Assembly (NCBI RefSeq): GCF_016765615.1 | Contig: NZ_JAESWA010000022.1 | Span: 335,542 to 399,541, forward strand | DNA length: 64,000 nucleotides | Direction of reading: 5' to 3' | DNA from: Clostridium paridis | GTDB taxonomy: Bacteria; Bacillota; Clostridia; Clostridiales; Clostridiaceae | In this document: in pieces, positions 8,357 through 16,940 of the stretch | How the letters are laid out: each line of letters opens with the position of its first letter | How positions within the stretch are numbered: position 1 is the first letter of the stretch | The notes under the pieces: generated by a model | Databases searched by the model: none | Seen by the model: only the letters and a program-made list of their open reading frames with translations | What the model was told of the DNA's origin: nothing | Made by a program: the position numbers and the translations under genes

Positions 8357-9061
8357 TTGAATAACATTACTTTTATTTTAGCCTTTTCAGCTGGATTATT
8401 ATCTTTTTTATCTCCTTGTGTTCTTCCACTCGTTCCAGCATATATAAGCTACTTAACAAGCTCGACTATTAAAGAGACCAATTATATAAACTCTAAAGTA
8501 TCTTCGTTTTATAATGCTTTAGGATTCGTTTCTGGCTTTTCACTTATATTTATTATAATGGGCGCTTCTGCTACTTCAATTGGCAATATTTTAATTAGTA
8601 ATAGTAATATTTTTAGAAAAATAGGTGGTCTAATTATAATAATTTTTGGGCTTCATACTATAGGGATAATTAAAATTAAGATTCTTTATTCCGAAAAACG
8701 TTATTTGAATATCGACAATATAAGTAAAAAGTTTGGTTCTATTATTATGGGAATGTCCTTTGCTTTTGGATGGACACCATGTATTGGCCCAATTTTATCA
8801 TCTATACTAATATATTCTGGCAGTGAAAGCACACTCTCTAAGGGTATTTTACTTTTAATATCTTATTCAAGTGGATTAGCTATTCCATTCTTACTTACAT
8901 CTATGGCGTTAGATAAATTTATTAAATACAAGAATAAAATATTAAAATTAATGCCCATTATTACGTTTATAAGTGGTGTACTACTCATAGTAATTGGGGT
9001 TTTAATGTTTACAAATAAGTTTAATATACTTAACAAATATTCAAGCTTTATCAATCTCTAA
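8357..9061 (+). CDS. ccdA: CcdA-type cytochrome c biogenesis / thiol-disulfide membrane protein
   Basis: A 234-residue polytopic membrane protein that carries electrons from cytoplasmic thioredoxin across the membrane to extracytoplasmic thioredoxin-like proteins. About six hydrophobic segments are visible; the redox cysteines are in LSPCVLPLVPAY (about residue 22) and GWTPCIGPILSS (about residue 137), the two signatures of the CcdA/DsbD membrane domain. The start is a TTG 10 bases after TGGAGG. The TlpA-like gene 140 bases downstream is its natural partner. No cytochrome c genes are nearby, so the reductant probably serves a thiol protein. Confidence 0.9.
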   Translation: MNNITFILAFSAGLLSFLSPCVLPLVPAYISYLTSSTIKETNYINSKVSSFYNALGFVSGFSLIFIIMGASATSIGNILISNSNIFRKIGGLIIIIFGLHTIGIIKIKILYSEKRYLNIDNISKKFGSIIMGMSFAFGWTPCIGPILSSILIYSGSESTLSKGILLLISYSSGLAIPFLLTSMALDKFIKYKNKILKLMPIITFISGVLLIVIGVLMFTNKFNILNKYSSFINL

Positions 9062-9201
9062 AAACTATAGTTATTATAGGGTTTTTTATAGGAAACTTAA
9101 TTTATTCTTTATATATAAGTTATTAGTTAAACTTAAAACCCTGTAACTTGGTAATAATTTAAATATATATTTTCAAAATTAGTCGTCCAAAGGAGTATGT
9201 C

Positions 9202-9765
9202 ATGAAGAAAGTTTTTTTCTATTTAGCTATTATCTTAATATTTAGTATAAGCATATATACTGTTACGAATTACAATAAAAATAAAAACACTAATATAGAG
9301 TCTCCTAATAACGCATCTACTGTACAAAATAGTAATACTTCTAAAATACTTTCTAAAGATAAAGCTTTAGATTTTAAATTAAAAGATATGAATGGCAAAG
9401 AAGTATCCTTAAATGATTTTAAAGGAAAGAATGTACTTATTAACTTCTGGGCAACTTGGTGCCCTCCTTGTAAAGCCGAAATGCCAGATCTTGAAAAACT
9501 ATATGAAGAAAATAAGAATTCAGATTTAGTTATCTTAGCTGTAAATTTAGGTGAAGATAAAGAAACTGTAAAATCATTTATGGATAAAAATAATTATAAA
9601 TTTCAAGTACTACTAGATTCTAATCAAGATGTAGCTGTTAAATATGATATTTCCTCCATTCCAACCTCCTTTTTTATAAATAAAGAAGGGGCTATAGTTC
9701 AAAAAAAGGTTGGAGAAATGAATCTTCAAGAAATGAAAAATTATGTAGCTTCAATGAAAGAATAA
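9202..9765 (+). CDS. TlpA/ResA-like membrane-anchored thioredoxin
   Basis: A 187-residue extracytoplasmic disulfide reductase. An N-terminal hydrophobic anchor (about residues 4-22) is followed by an Asn/Ser-rich linker and an AhpC/TSA-Redoxin domain with the active site NFWATWCPPCKAEMP (about residues 87-101) and the cis-proline region SSIPTSFFI (about 152-160). It probably receives electrons from the adjacent CcdA and reduces a cysteine protein outside the membrane, plausibly the Cys-rich copper-type protein encoded next. ATG start behind AAAGGAG. Confidence 0.92.
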   Translation: MKKVFFYLAIILIFSISIYTVTNYNKNKNTNIESPNNASTVQNSNTSKILSKDKALDFKLKDMNGKEVSLNDFKGKNVLINFWATWCPPCKAEMPDLEKLYEENKNSDLVILAVNLGEDKETVKSFMDKNNYKFQVLLDSNQDVAVKYDISSIPTSFFINKEGAIVQKKVGEMNLQEMKNYVASMKE

Positions 9766-9774
9766 TTATCTTCC

Positions 9775-9884
9775 TCTATAATCTTAAAATTCCAGTTCAT
9801 TCTTTTGGATAAAACTTTCTAGGGACGAACCTCTTAAGTAGTAAAGTTTTATCCTGCACAATGAGGAATTTTTAAGATTATAGA
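9775..9884. repeat. Long nested inverted repeat between tlpA-like and copper-type genes
   Basis: Three nested stems in 110 bases. Outer arms 9776-9793 and 9865-9883 pair over 18 bases with one bulge; then TCATT/AATGA (9797-9801, 9860-9864); then a perfect 12-base stem GGATAAAACTTT/AAAGTTTTATCC (9807-9818, 9843-9854) around a 24-base loop. There is no T-run, so it is not a plain terminator. It could be a structured RNA, a processing site or a remnant of a miniature inverted-repeat element. Confidence 0.65.
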
Positions 9885-9905
9885 TAGATATCTTCATATT
9901 TACTA

Positions 9906-9938
9906 CACAACTTTTTTATATACTTATTACAGTATTAT
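9906..9938 (+). promoter_or_regulatory. Possible response-regulator box before the copper-type gene
   Basis: CACAA-CTTTTT-TATAT (9906-9921) with TATTAT at 9933-9938. The box matches the set at 5548 and 7738, but the gap to the -10 is 11 rather than 8 bases, so this member is less certain. Confidence 0.4.
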
Positions 9939-9988
9939 GTAAGTTTTATAAAGATAGTTCTTTAGAGCTTAGTAATTAGGAGGATTTT

Positions 9989-11803
9989 ATGAGTATTAGA
10001 CGTGAGAAAATTAAGGTATATGAAATGACCTGTTCATCTTGTGAGAATAGAGTTGAGAAAGCTGTTATGAAATTAGATGGGGTTTCATATGTAAAAGCAA
10101 ATTATAGTAAACAGTTTGCTGAGATTAACTATGATGATGAACTGTGCAATCTGAGTAAAATAAAAGCTGCAATTAAAAAGGCAGGGTATAGTACAGAAAG
10201 TTCAAATGATTATAAATTTATAGGGATACTTATTATTGTAGCAGCCATAATATTACTTGGTTTTAGAACTAGTGGTTTTGATATGGAGGCTAAGCTTGCT
10301 AATGCTTCATATGCAGTACTTTTTGTTGTTGGTATACTTACTTCTATTCACTGCGTTGGTATGTGTGGAGGTATAATGCTATCACAAAGCTTACTCAAGG
10401 AAAATAAAAGTAAGCTTCAAGCCACTATTCCCGCACTTTTATATAATGGAGGAAGAGTTGTTTCCTATACTATCCTAGGAGGAATAATAGGAGCTCTTGG
10501 CTCAGTTTTTTCTCTTTCCATTACTACTAAAGCAATAATGCAAATAGTAGCCGGTGTCTTTATGATAATGATGGGCTTTAATATGGCTGGCTTCAGTATT
10601 TTTAGAAGATTTAATATCAAATTACCTAGTGTAGCTTGTAAAGTTAAAAATAAATCTGGTTCTCCATTTATAGTTGGACTTTTAAACGGACTTATGCCTT
10701 GTGGTCCACTTCAAACCATGCAACTATTTGCACTAGGTACTGGAAGTGCCTTTAAAGGTGCCCTATCAATGTTTGTTTTTTCTTTAGGAACTGTACCTCT
10801 TATGCTCACTTTTGGAGCTTTGTCAGGACTTTTAAGCAAGGGATATACTAAAAAGATTCTTAAGCTTAGTGGAGTCTTAATTATAGTACTTGGTCTTATT
10901 ATGGGAAATAGAGGTTTCACTTTAGCTGGTATTAATCTTAATCCACTAACTGCACTTAACAAAGACTCAAATACTCTATTAGCTAGTTCTGGTAGTACTA
11001 ATTCAAACGTAGCTAAAGCTACTTTACAGGATGGAGTTCAAGTTATAAAAATGACTGCTGACAATAATGGTTATACTCCAAATGCCTTTTATGTTCAGAA
11101 AAATATCCCAGTTAAATGGGTCATTGATGGAAAGCAAATCAACTCATGTAATAACCAAGTTGTAGCTCAGGCTCTAAATGTTGAGAAGAAATTAAAAAGT
11201 GGAGAAAATGTTATAGAGTTTACCCCTGGAGATAAAGATATAAACTTTAGCTGTTGGATGGGGATGATACGAGGTGTTATAAAAGTTGTTGATAAATTAG
11301 ATACAGTTGATACTTCAAAATCAGATCCTTCTATTCCTCCTGCAAGTACTGGTCCTAGCTGCTGCGCAGGTCCTGTGGCTGATGGTTCATCTGGCCCTAG
11401 AAAACAATTTGACTTTAATGGTACTGAAATTACAAATGTTCCAACTGAAAACATAGTAAAAAAAGCCACTGTAGTTGGAGATTATCAAACTGCTACATTT
11501 ACAGGTAAAGAAAAGAGTCTTGAACCACTAATTATTGTGACAGGTAATACCTCAAAAACAAAAATCTCCTTTGACTTAAGTGCTTTTAATAATGCTGATG
11601 GTGAATATGAAATTTTAAATGCACAAACTGGAGATAAAGTTAGCTCCTTTACCGGCAAAAAAGGGAAAAATGAAATCGAGTTTAACTCTAAAGAAATCGG
11701 CCCTTTTGCAATTGTAAAAGATAATGTTATCTTAGGTGTAATTGAAGTTACTAATGATTTAAAGTCAGCAGATACTGATCAAATAAGAAATAAATATTTC
11801 TAA
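9989..11803 (+). CDS. HMA - SafE/TauE-type membrane - cupredoxin-like fusion protein
   Basis: A 604-residue multidomain protein. Residues 1-65 are a heavy-metal-associated domain with the metal site MTCSSCENRV. A membrane segment follows (about 77-95), then a six-helix SafE-like domain (about 105-310) with SIHCVGMCGG, YNGGRVVSYT and GLMPCGPLQ, in which Cys pairs lie in membrane helices. Residues about 345-440 look like a cupredoxin-type domain with two conserved cysteines (SCNNQ, SCWMGM), and a Cys-containing linker SCCAGP leads to a further beta-rich domain. Such fusions are linked to copper export or handling. ATG behind AGGAGG. Copper specificity is inference. Confidence 0.85.
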   Translation: MSIRREKIKVYEMTCSSCENRVEKAVMKLDGVSYVKANYSKQFAEINYDDELCNLSKIKAAIKKAGYSTESSNDYKFIGILIIVAAIILLGFRTSGFDMEAKLANASYAVLFVVGILTSIHCVGMCGGIMLSQSLLKENKSKLQATIPALLYNGGRVVSYTILGGIIGALGSVFSLSITTKAIMQIVAGVFMIMMGFNMAGFSIFRRFNIKLPSVACKVKNKSGSPFIVGLLNGLMPCGPLQTMQLFALGTGSAFKGALSMFVFSLGTVPLMLTFGALSGLLSKGYTKKILKLSGVLIIVLGLIMGNRGFTLAGINLNPLTALNKDSNTLLASSGSTNSNVAKATLQDGVQVIKMTADNNGYTPNAFYVQKNIPVKWVIDGKQINSCNNQVVAQALNVEKKLKSGENVIEFTPGDKDINFSCWMGMIRGVIKVVDKLDTVDTSKSDPSIPPASTGPSCCAGPVADGSSGPRKQFDFNGTEITNVPTENIVKKATVVGDYQTATFTGKEKSLEPLIIVTGNTSKTKISFDLSAFNNADGEYEILNAQTGDKVSSFTGKKGKNEIEFNSKEIGPFAIVKDNVILGVIEVTNDLKSADTDQIRNKYF

Positions 11804-11808
11804 AAATT

Positions 11809-11843
11809 AAGCAAGCAAAAACTAGTCTAGTTTCTGCTTGCTT
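11809..11843. terminator. Bidirectional terminator
   Basis: AAGCAAGCA and TGCTTGCTT enclose AAACTA/TAGTTT, giving an almost continuous hairpin followed by TTT, between convergent genes ending at 11803 and 11844. Confidence 0.75.
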
Positions 11844-12758
11844 TTATGTTCTATTTACACTCCATATACCTAAACACACTAAAATAAGTGCAATTACATT
11901 CTTAACCTCAAATATATTTTCTCCTAAGAAAATTGATGAAAATAATGCGCCAAAAACTGGAGTTAAAAAGTTGTAAATAGATACCTTACCAACCTTGTTA
12001 TATTTTAATAATAAGTTCCATAAAGAAAATGCTATTGAGGATAATAAAGCTAGATAAAGTAATAATGATGAAGATTCCAATGTAAAGTGATAAACTCTTC
12101 CTCCAAAAGCTGCCCCTAATGATATTAGCATTAGCCCTCCAATAAAAAGGCTATACCCTGTTACAACTATTACGTCTAGCTCTTTTGTGAGCTTTTTAGC
12201 ATAAATAGCAGCTACTGAAGATACAAATGCTGATATAACAATAAATCCTTCTCCCATAAAACTAAAAGAAAAATCTAGTAAACTCGAACTAAAGTTAACA
12301 ATCATCACTCCTATAAAGCCCACAAGGCAACCTATTATCTTTCCCTTACTTAATTTATCATCCTTATAAATATAATGAGCCAATATGACACTAAAAAATG
12401 TACCAGTTGCATTAAGTATTGCACTTTTAACTCCAGTAGTATTTGCAACTCCCACATAGAAAAATATGTACTGTAACATAGTTTGAAGTATTGAAAGTAT
12501 AATCAATCCCTTAATATTCTCTTTTGAGAGCTTGAACACTTTTTTCCCAAACATTCCAGAGATAATAAGTAAAATCACACCCGAAATTGTAAATCTATAT
12601 CCAGCAAAAACATATTTTGAAGCAATATCACTTGTAGCAATATTAAAAAATATATATCCACTTTTTACCCCTGGATAAGCACTTCCCCATAATATACAAC
12701 ATACAGTTGCTATACATCCTACAAGCTTCCAATCTGTATAATTTCTTTTATTTTCCAA
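11844..12758 (-). CDS. EamA/DMT-family transporter
   Basis: A 304-residue drug/metabolite transporter with about ten hydrophobic helices in two EamA repeats (about residues 13-150 and 165-300). GSAYPGVKSGY near the first helix and PVFGALFSSIFLGE near the ninth are typical. These carriers export metabolites or amino acids; the substrate cannot be read. The gene is monocistronic and divergent from the Ser/Asn-rich orphan at 12923. Confidence 0.85.
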   Translation of the reverse strand: MENKRNYTDWKLVGCIATVCCILWGSAYPGVKSGYIFFNIATSDIASKYVFAGYRFTISGVILLIISGMFGKKVFKLSKENIKGLIILSILQTMLQYIFFYVGVANTTGVKSAILNATGTFFSVILAHYIYKDDKLSKGKIIGCLVGFIGVMIVNFSSSLLDFSFSFMGEGFIVISAFVSSVAAIYAKKLTKELDVIVVTGYSLFIGGLMLISLGAAFGGRVYHFTLESSSLLLYLALLSSIAFSLWNLLLKYNKVGKVSIYNFLTPVFGALFSSIFLGENIFEVKNVIALILVCLGIWSVNRT

Positions 12759-12922
12759 GATTACTCAAGTCCTTTCACTATATAAGTCAACATAAAAACT
12801 ATATCATAAAACCAAAAATTTTGCTGACATAATACTGTCACATTTTTCAATTAAAATTAGATTGCTAACTAATATACTATTGTAGTTTTTATTACTTAAA
12901 TATTTAGTAAAGGAGGTAAAGA

Positions 12923-13381
12923 ATGCAAGTAAATCAAGTGTCACAATTAAACCAATTACAAGGACTTATGAATTTAGGTAATTCAGATTCAAGTGTCAGT
13001 GATTCCAGTTCATCATTTCAAAATTTACTTGAAGAAATGCTATTAGAGAATACATATAACAATCAAGCAAAACAAAATAACACTACTGGTTCTTCTCTAG
13101 AAAACACTAGCACTACTCAAGCAAATGGCTCAACTAGTGGAGTTAATAATTTAGCTATTAATCCTCAGAAACTTATGTTAATGATGTTATCAATGCAGAA
13201 TTCTAACTCTAGTGATGACAGCTACGGAGATAGTAGTGATGACTCAGGAATGTCTGGTTCTAATGATAGTTCAATGCAATTGATGGAAAGCTTACTTCAA
13301 ACTGCATTGCAAAATCAACAAACCAGTTCAAATGCTGAAACAAAAGATTCTCTAGCACTTAACGAAGCAAAAGTTCTATAA
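12923..13381 (+). CDS. Ser/Asn/Gln-rich low-complexity protein
   Basis: A 152-residue protein, unrecognised. It starts MQVNQVSQLNQLQGLMNL, with no signal peptide or membrane helix, and consists of Ser/Asp/Asn-rich blocks interrupted by short amphipathic stretches (FQNLLEEMLLEN, KLMLMMLSMQN, MQLMESLLQTAL). The N terminus resembles the leading segment of some clostridial soluble lytic transglycosylases, but there is no catalytic domain. A strong GGAGG site and a following terminator support expression. It could be a secretion substrate or disordered structural protein; this is a guess. Confidence 0.65.
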   Translation: MQVNQVSQLNQLQGLMNLGNSDSSVSDSSSSFQNLLEEMLLENTYNNQAKQNNTTGSSLENTSTTQANGSTSGVNNLAINPQKLMLMMLSMQNSNSSDDSYGDSSDDSGMSGSNDSSMQLMESLLQTALQNQQTSSNAETKDSLALNEAKVL

Positions 13382-13432
13382 AAAAAAGTGTTGTAAAAAG
13401 CATATTTTATTAGCTCTTTACAACACTTTTTT
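13382..13432. terminator. Bidirectional terminator
   Basis: Perfect 16-base arms, AAAAAAGTGTTGTAAA and its complement, with flanking A and T runs, placed exactly between the convergent genes ending at 13381 and 13431. Confidence 0.85.
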
Positions 13433-14801
13433 ATAAATCTTTGGTAAATGATATGATAAATTTAGTTCCTTTACCCTCTTCGCTTTGGGCTTCAATCGTC
13501 GCCATGTGAAGATCAAGTATATTTTTTACAATAGTAAGTCCTAAGCCACTTCCCTCAGTTTCGTGCCTACTTTTATCGCCTCTATATAATCTTTCAAATA
13601 TAAATGGTAAATCCTCATTCTTAATACCAACACCATTATCCTGAATTTCTACTACAATATTTTTGTTATCTGAATACATATCAATAGCTATATGTCCATC
13701 TTCCTTAGTAAACTTAATTGCATTTGATATTATATTTATAAATACCTGTTTAAGTTTGTCCTTATCACCTGTTAAAATATAGTTCTGTTCTGTCTTTATG
13801 TAATAATTAAATGTAATATTTTTATTTACTGCAGCCATATAAAAATCTTCATAAACACTTTTTACTATGTCATCTAAATCTATCTTTTGGAAATTACACT
13901 TAATACTTTCTGACTCAAATTCCTTTAGAACATTTAAATTGTTTAGTAATCTTCCAAATCTCACTACTTCATCATTTAAATAATTAAGTCTTTCGGTAGA
14001 TACTGGAAAAACCCCATCAATCATCGCTTCTAAATTATTTTGTAATACATTAAGGGGAGTTCTTATTTCATGTGATATATCCGATACTAATCTCCTTCTA
14101 AGCATATCTTGATTCTTTAACTTTTCAGCTAGAACATTAACACTTTCTCTAAGATTCTCTAATTCCTCAATATTGCTCTTTACACTTGAAACTTTATCAA
14201 ATTTCCCCTTTGATAATCTAACAGACATATTCGCAACTTGTTTTATTGGGTTAGAAAATTGTTTCGAAAAATAAAGACTAATTACTATAATAATTACTAA
14301 TGTTAAAATTCCGCTAGAAATCATACTTTTGTTTATGGAATCTTTAAAGTTTAAATCCTCTTCAGATAATAATATGGATGAGTATTGTCCTATATCTACA
14401 TAACCAACAACTTTATTCTGAACTTTAATTTCAAATCTATTTGTTGTGTATACTCCGCTATTTTGAGTTGGCATTGAACTTAAATGTATATTGTTTTTTA
14501 TATCATTTGCATTCATACCCCATATGGTCTTTTCATTACTATCAAGTAAGGTTAAGCAATAATTACCCATATAGGCTTCATGCATTAATTCAACCCCAGA
14601 GCTTTCATCCCACTTACCGTCTCTTTTATATATCTCTTCAAAATAAGATACAATTCTCTGATATCTCTTATTTTGAGTATCTACCATATAATCATTAAAC
14701 TTTTTATTTATGGTAATATTTACGAAGGTTATAATAAGTAAAATTGCTATTATTGAACAAATAACAAACAAAATACTTAATCTTTTTCTTATACTCTGCA
14801 C
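13431..14801 (-). CDS. Sensor histidine kinase (HAMP type), second system
   Basis: A 456-residue kinase built like the one at 6321: membrane helix (about 9-30), extracytoplasmic loop of about 125 residues, second helix (about 160-180), HAMP, DHp with SHEIRTPL (His about 245), ATPase domain with DNGVGIKNEDLPFIFERLYR and GSGLGL. The sensor loop lacks the Met-rich patch of its paralogue and contains YEEIYKRDGKWDESS, so a different signal is likely. Its start overlaps the stop of the regulator gene by one base. Confidence 0.93.
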   Translation of the reverse strand: MQSIRKRLSILFVICSIIAILLIITFVNITINKKFNDYMVDTQNKRYQRIVSYFEEIYKRDGKWDESSGVELMHEAYMGNYCLTLLDSNEKTIWGMNANDIKNNIHLSSMPTQNSGVYTTNRFEIKVQNKVVGYVDIGQYSSILLSEEDLNFKDSINKSMISSGILTLVIIIVISLYFSKQFSNPIKQVANMSVRLSKGKFDKVSSVKSNIEELENLRESVNVLAEKLKNQDMLRRRLVSDISHEIRTPLNVLQNNLEAMIDGVFPVSTERLNYLNDEVVRFGRLLNNLNVLKEFESESIKCNFQKIDLDDIVKSVYEDFYMAAVNKNITFNYYIKTEQNYILTGDKDKLKQVFINIISNAIKFTKEDGHIAIDMYSDNKNIVVEIQDNGVGIKNEDLPFIFERLYRGDKSRHETEGSGLGLTIVKNILDLHMATIEAQSEEGKGTKFIISFTKDL

Positions 14802-15490
14802 TAATTTTCACCACCAAATTTATAACCTACTTTCATCACCGTGATGATATACCTAGGTTTTTTAGTATCTTCTTCTATTTTCTTACGTATATTTTTTATG
14901 TGAACGTCAATGGTTCTATCATAACCATCAAAATCTTCTCCACCTATTTTATCAATTAATTGTTCTCTTGTTAAAACTTTTCCTTTGTTTATTGCTAATG
15001 AATATAATATATCGAACTCATTAGGAGTGAAAGATACCTCTTCTCCTTTTATCTTTACAGATCTTTTTTCATAATCAATGCTTAAATTGCCATCATTAAA
15101 ACATAAGCTTGTTGATTCTTCATTTCCTGATGAAAGCCTTCTAAAAAGTGCATTTACTCTTGCTGTTAATTCTCTAGGGCTAAAAGGTTTAACTAAATAT
15201 TCATCTGCCCCTATATTTAACCCCTCAATTTTTTGATTCAATTCGCCCTTAGCTGTAAGCATAAATATATATACTTGAGATTCTTCTCTTATTTTCTTAC
15301 ATATTTCTTCTCCGCTTATATCTGGAAGCATTAAATCTAATATTATAAGTTTAAAGTCTATAGTTTTAAATAACTCAAGTCCCTTAATCCCACTAGGCAC
15401 GCAATAAACCCTATAGCCATCCTTCTCCAAATATGCTTTTAACACTTCTGATACTTTTTCTTCATCCTCTATAATTAAAATATTATTCAT
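14801..15490 (-). CDS. OmpR/PhoB-family response regulator, second system
   Basis: A 229-residue regulator: receiver domain with IIEDEEKV, phospho-acceptor Asp in LIILDLMLP (about residue 51), TAK and KPFSPRE, then a winged-helix domain with FDGYDRTIDVHIKNIRKKI and KVGYKF. It is strongly similar to the regulator at 5608 over its whole length, including the recognition helix region. The promoter contains the same CACAA-N6-TAAAT box, so the two systems may share or compete for operators. Confidence 0.93.
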   Translation of the reverse strand: MNNILIIEDEEKVSEVLKAYLEKDGYRVYCVPSGIKGLELFKTIDFKLIILDLMLPDISGEEICKKIREESQVYIFMLTAKGELNQKIEGLNIGADEYLVKPFSPRELTARVNALFRRLSSGNEESTSLCFNDGNLSIDYEKRSVKIKGEEVSFTPNEFDILYSLAINKGKVLTREQLIDKIGGEDFDGYDRTIDVHIKNIRKKIEEDTKKPRYIITVMKVGYKFGGEN

Positions 15491-15526
15491 TTAATTTCCA
15501 CCTCAAAATTTCTAGGAATAATATTT

Positions 15527-15556
15527 ATTATACCAATAACATTTAAAGATATTGTG
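15527..15556 (-). promoter_or_regulatory. Predicted response-regulator box and -10 for the second two-component system
   Basis: On the minus strand CACAA-TATCTT-TAAAT (15541-15556), then 8 bases, then TATAAT (15527-15532). Motif and spacing equal those at 5548, 7738 and 5491. Confidence 0.6.
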
Positions 15557-15590
15557 AAGATTTCAAATAATATTACATCCTATACTAAAA

Positions 15591-15628
15591 TAAGTCACTA
15601 GGATATTTATGTATACCTTAGTGACTTA
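15591..15628 (-). terminator. Terminator after rarA
   Basis: TAAGTCACTA and TAGTGACTTA arms with an inner GG/CC pairing, just past the rarA stop codon on the minus strand. Confidence 0.65.
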
Positions 15629-15634
15629 AACTAA

Positions 15635-16906
15635 TTATTCTTTCTTTATAACATCCCAGTATTTTTTAATACTTCCTTCAAATTTGTTTTCACCAGCTTC
15701 ATAATACTTTGCATCTTTCAAACTGTCAGGTAAGTATTGCTGCTCTATATAATGATTAGGGTAGCTATGAGGATACTTATACTCTATTCCTCTTCCTAAG
15801 GATGCCGCTCCTGCATAATGAGCATCTTTTAAATGAATAGGTACATCCCCTACTTCTACATTATCTAAATCCTCTAGTGCTCTTCCAATCGCCATAACTG
15901 CTGAATTAGATTTTGGGGCAGTTGCAAGTAAAATTGTAGCTTCTGCTAGAGGAATTCTTGCTTCTGGAAAACCAAGCATTTGAGCACTATCAACACAAGC
16001 CTTAACTATAGAGATACCTTGTGGATAAGCTAAACCAATATCTTCTGCTGCAATAACCATTAGTCTTCTACATATAGAGATTAAATCCCCAGCCTTAACT
16101 AATCTAGCTAGATAATGAATAGCTGCATCAGGATCACTTCCACGAATAGATTTTTGAAATGCACTTAAAATATCATAGTGAGAATCTCCATTAATATCAT
16201 AATTTAATATTTTCTTTTGAACGGAATCAGCTGCTACTTCCCTATCAATTAGTATTCTTCCTTCACGATCTGGATTAGTTGAATAAAGAGCTACTTCTAA
16301 TCCATTAATAGCTTTTCTTACATCTCCATTTGATGAATCTCCTAAAAATTCATAAGCTTCATCTGTAATTTCTATTTTAACTCCATGGTAATCTTCTTCT
16401 GCAAGTACTCTAGCTCTTTTTAATGCTTCAATTATATCCCCTTTATCTAGGGGCTTGAATTCAAAAATTGTACTTCTACTTAATATCGCCTTGAAGATAT
16501 AATGAAATGGATTCTCTGTAGTAGATGCAATTAATGTTATTCTTCCATCCTCTATAAACTCTAATAAAGACTGTTGCTGTTTCTTGTTAAAGTTTTGAAT
16601 CTCATCTAGATATAATACTACCCCAGACGTACCCATTAAAGTATCTAAGTCTGCTACGATTTCTTGAATATCCTTTAATGAGGCATTTGTAGCATTTAAC
16701 TTATAAAATCTTCTATTTGAAGTTTCAGCTATGATATTTGCTACAGTAGTTTTCCCTACTCCAGGTGGTCCGTAAAATATCATATTAGAAATTCTATTGC
16801 TTTTAATTATTCTACTTAAAATTTTACCTTCTCCAAGTATGTGCTTTTGTCCAAAGACTTCATCTATTTTCCTAGGTCTAACCTTGTCAGCTAAAGGTTT
16901 ATACAT
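15635..16906 (-). CDS. rarA: Replication-associated recombination protein RarA (MgsA)
   Basis: A 423-residue AAA+ ATPase that acts at stalled replication forks. Visible are the N-terminal PLADKVRPRKIDEVFGQKH, Walker A GPPGVGKTT (about residues 45-53), Walker B LYLDEIQNFNKKQQ, sensor 1 ASTTENP and the C-terminal tetramerisation region with HYAGAASLGRGIEYKYPH. Length and motifs match the RarA/Mgs1/WRNIP1 family. The start is ATG 16906, 5 bases after AGGAG; a TTG one codon earlier is too close. It lies downstream of a cluster of accessory genes and has its own spacing, so co-transcription is uncertain. Confidence 0.95.
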   Translation of the reverse strand: MYKPLADKVRPRKIDEVFGQKHILGEGKILSRIIKSNRISNMIFYGPPGVGKTTVANIIAETSNRRFYKLNATNASLKDIQEIVADLDTLMGTSGVVLYLDEIQNFNKKQQQSLLEFIEDGRITLIASTTENPFHYIFKAILSRSTIFEFKPLDKGDIIEALKRARVLAEEDYHGVKIEITDEAYEFLGDSSNGDVRKAINGLEVALYSTNPDREGRILIDREVAADSVQKKILNYDINGDSHYDILSAFQKSIRGSDPDAAIHYLARLVKAGDLISICRRLMVIAAEDIGLAYPQGISIVKACVDSAQMLGFPEARIPLAEATILLATAPKSNSAVMAIGRALEDLDNVEVGDVPIHLKDAHYAGAASLGRGIEYKYPHSYPNHYIEQQYLPDSLKDAKYYEAGENKFEGSIKKYWDVIKKE

Positions 16907-16940
16907 CAAAACTCCTCATTTCTTTATCTTGTTAAGTAAA

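Noticed and set aside
10711-11469. Minus-strand frames opposite the HMA-SafE fusion gene
   Set aside because: Antisense shadows without ribosome-binding sites or family resemblance.
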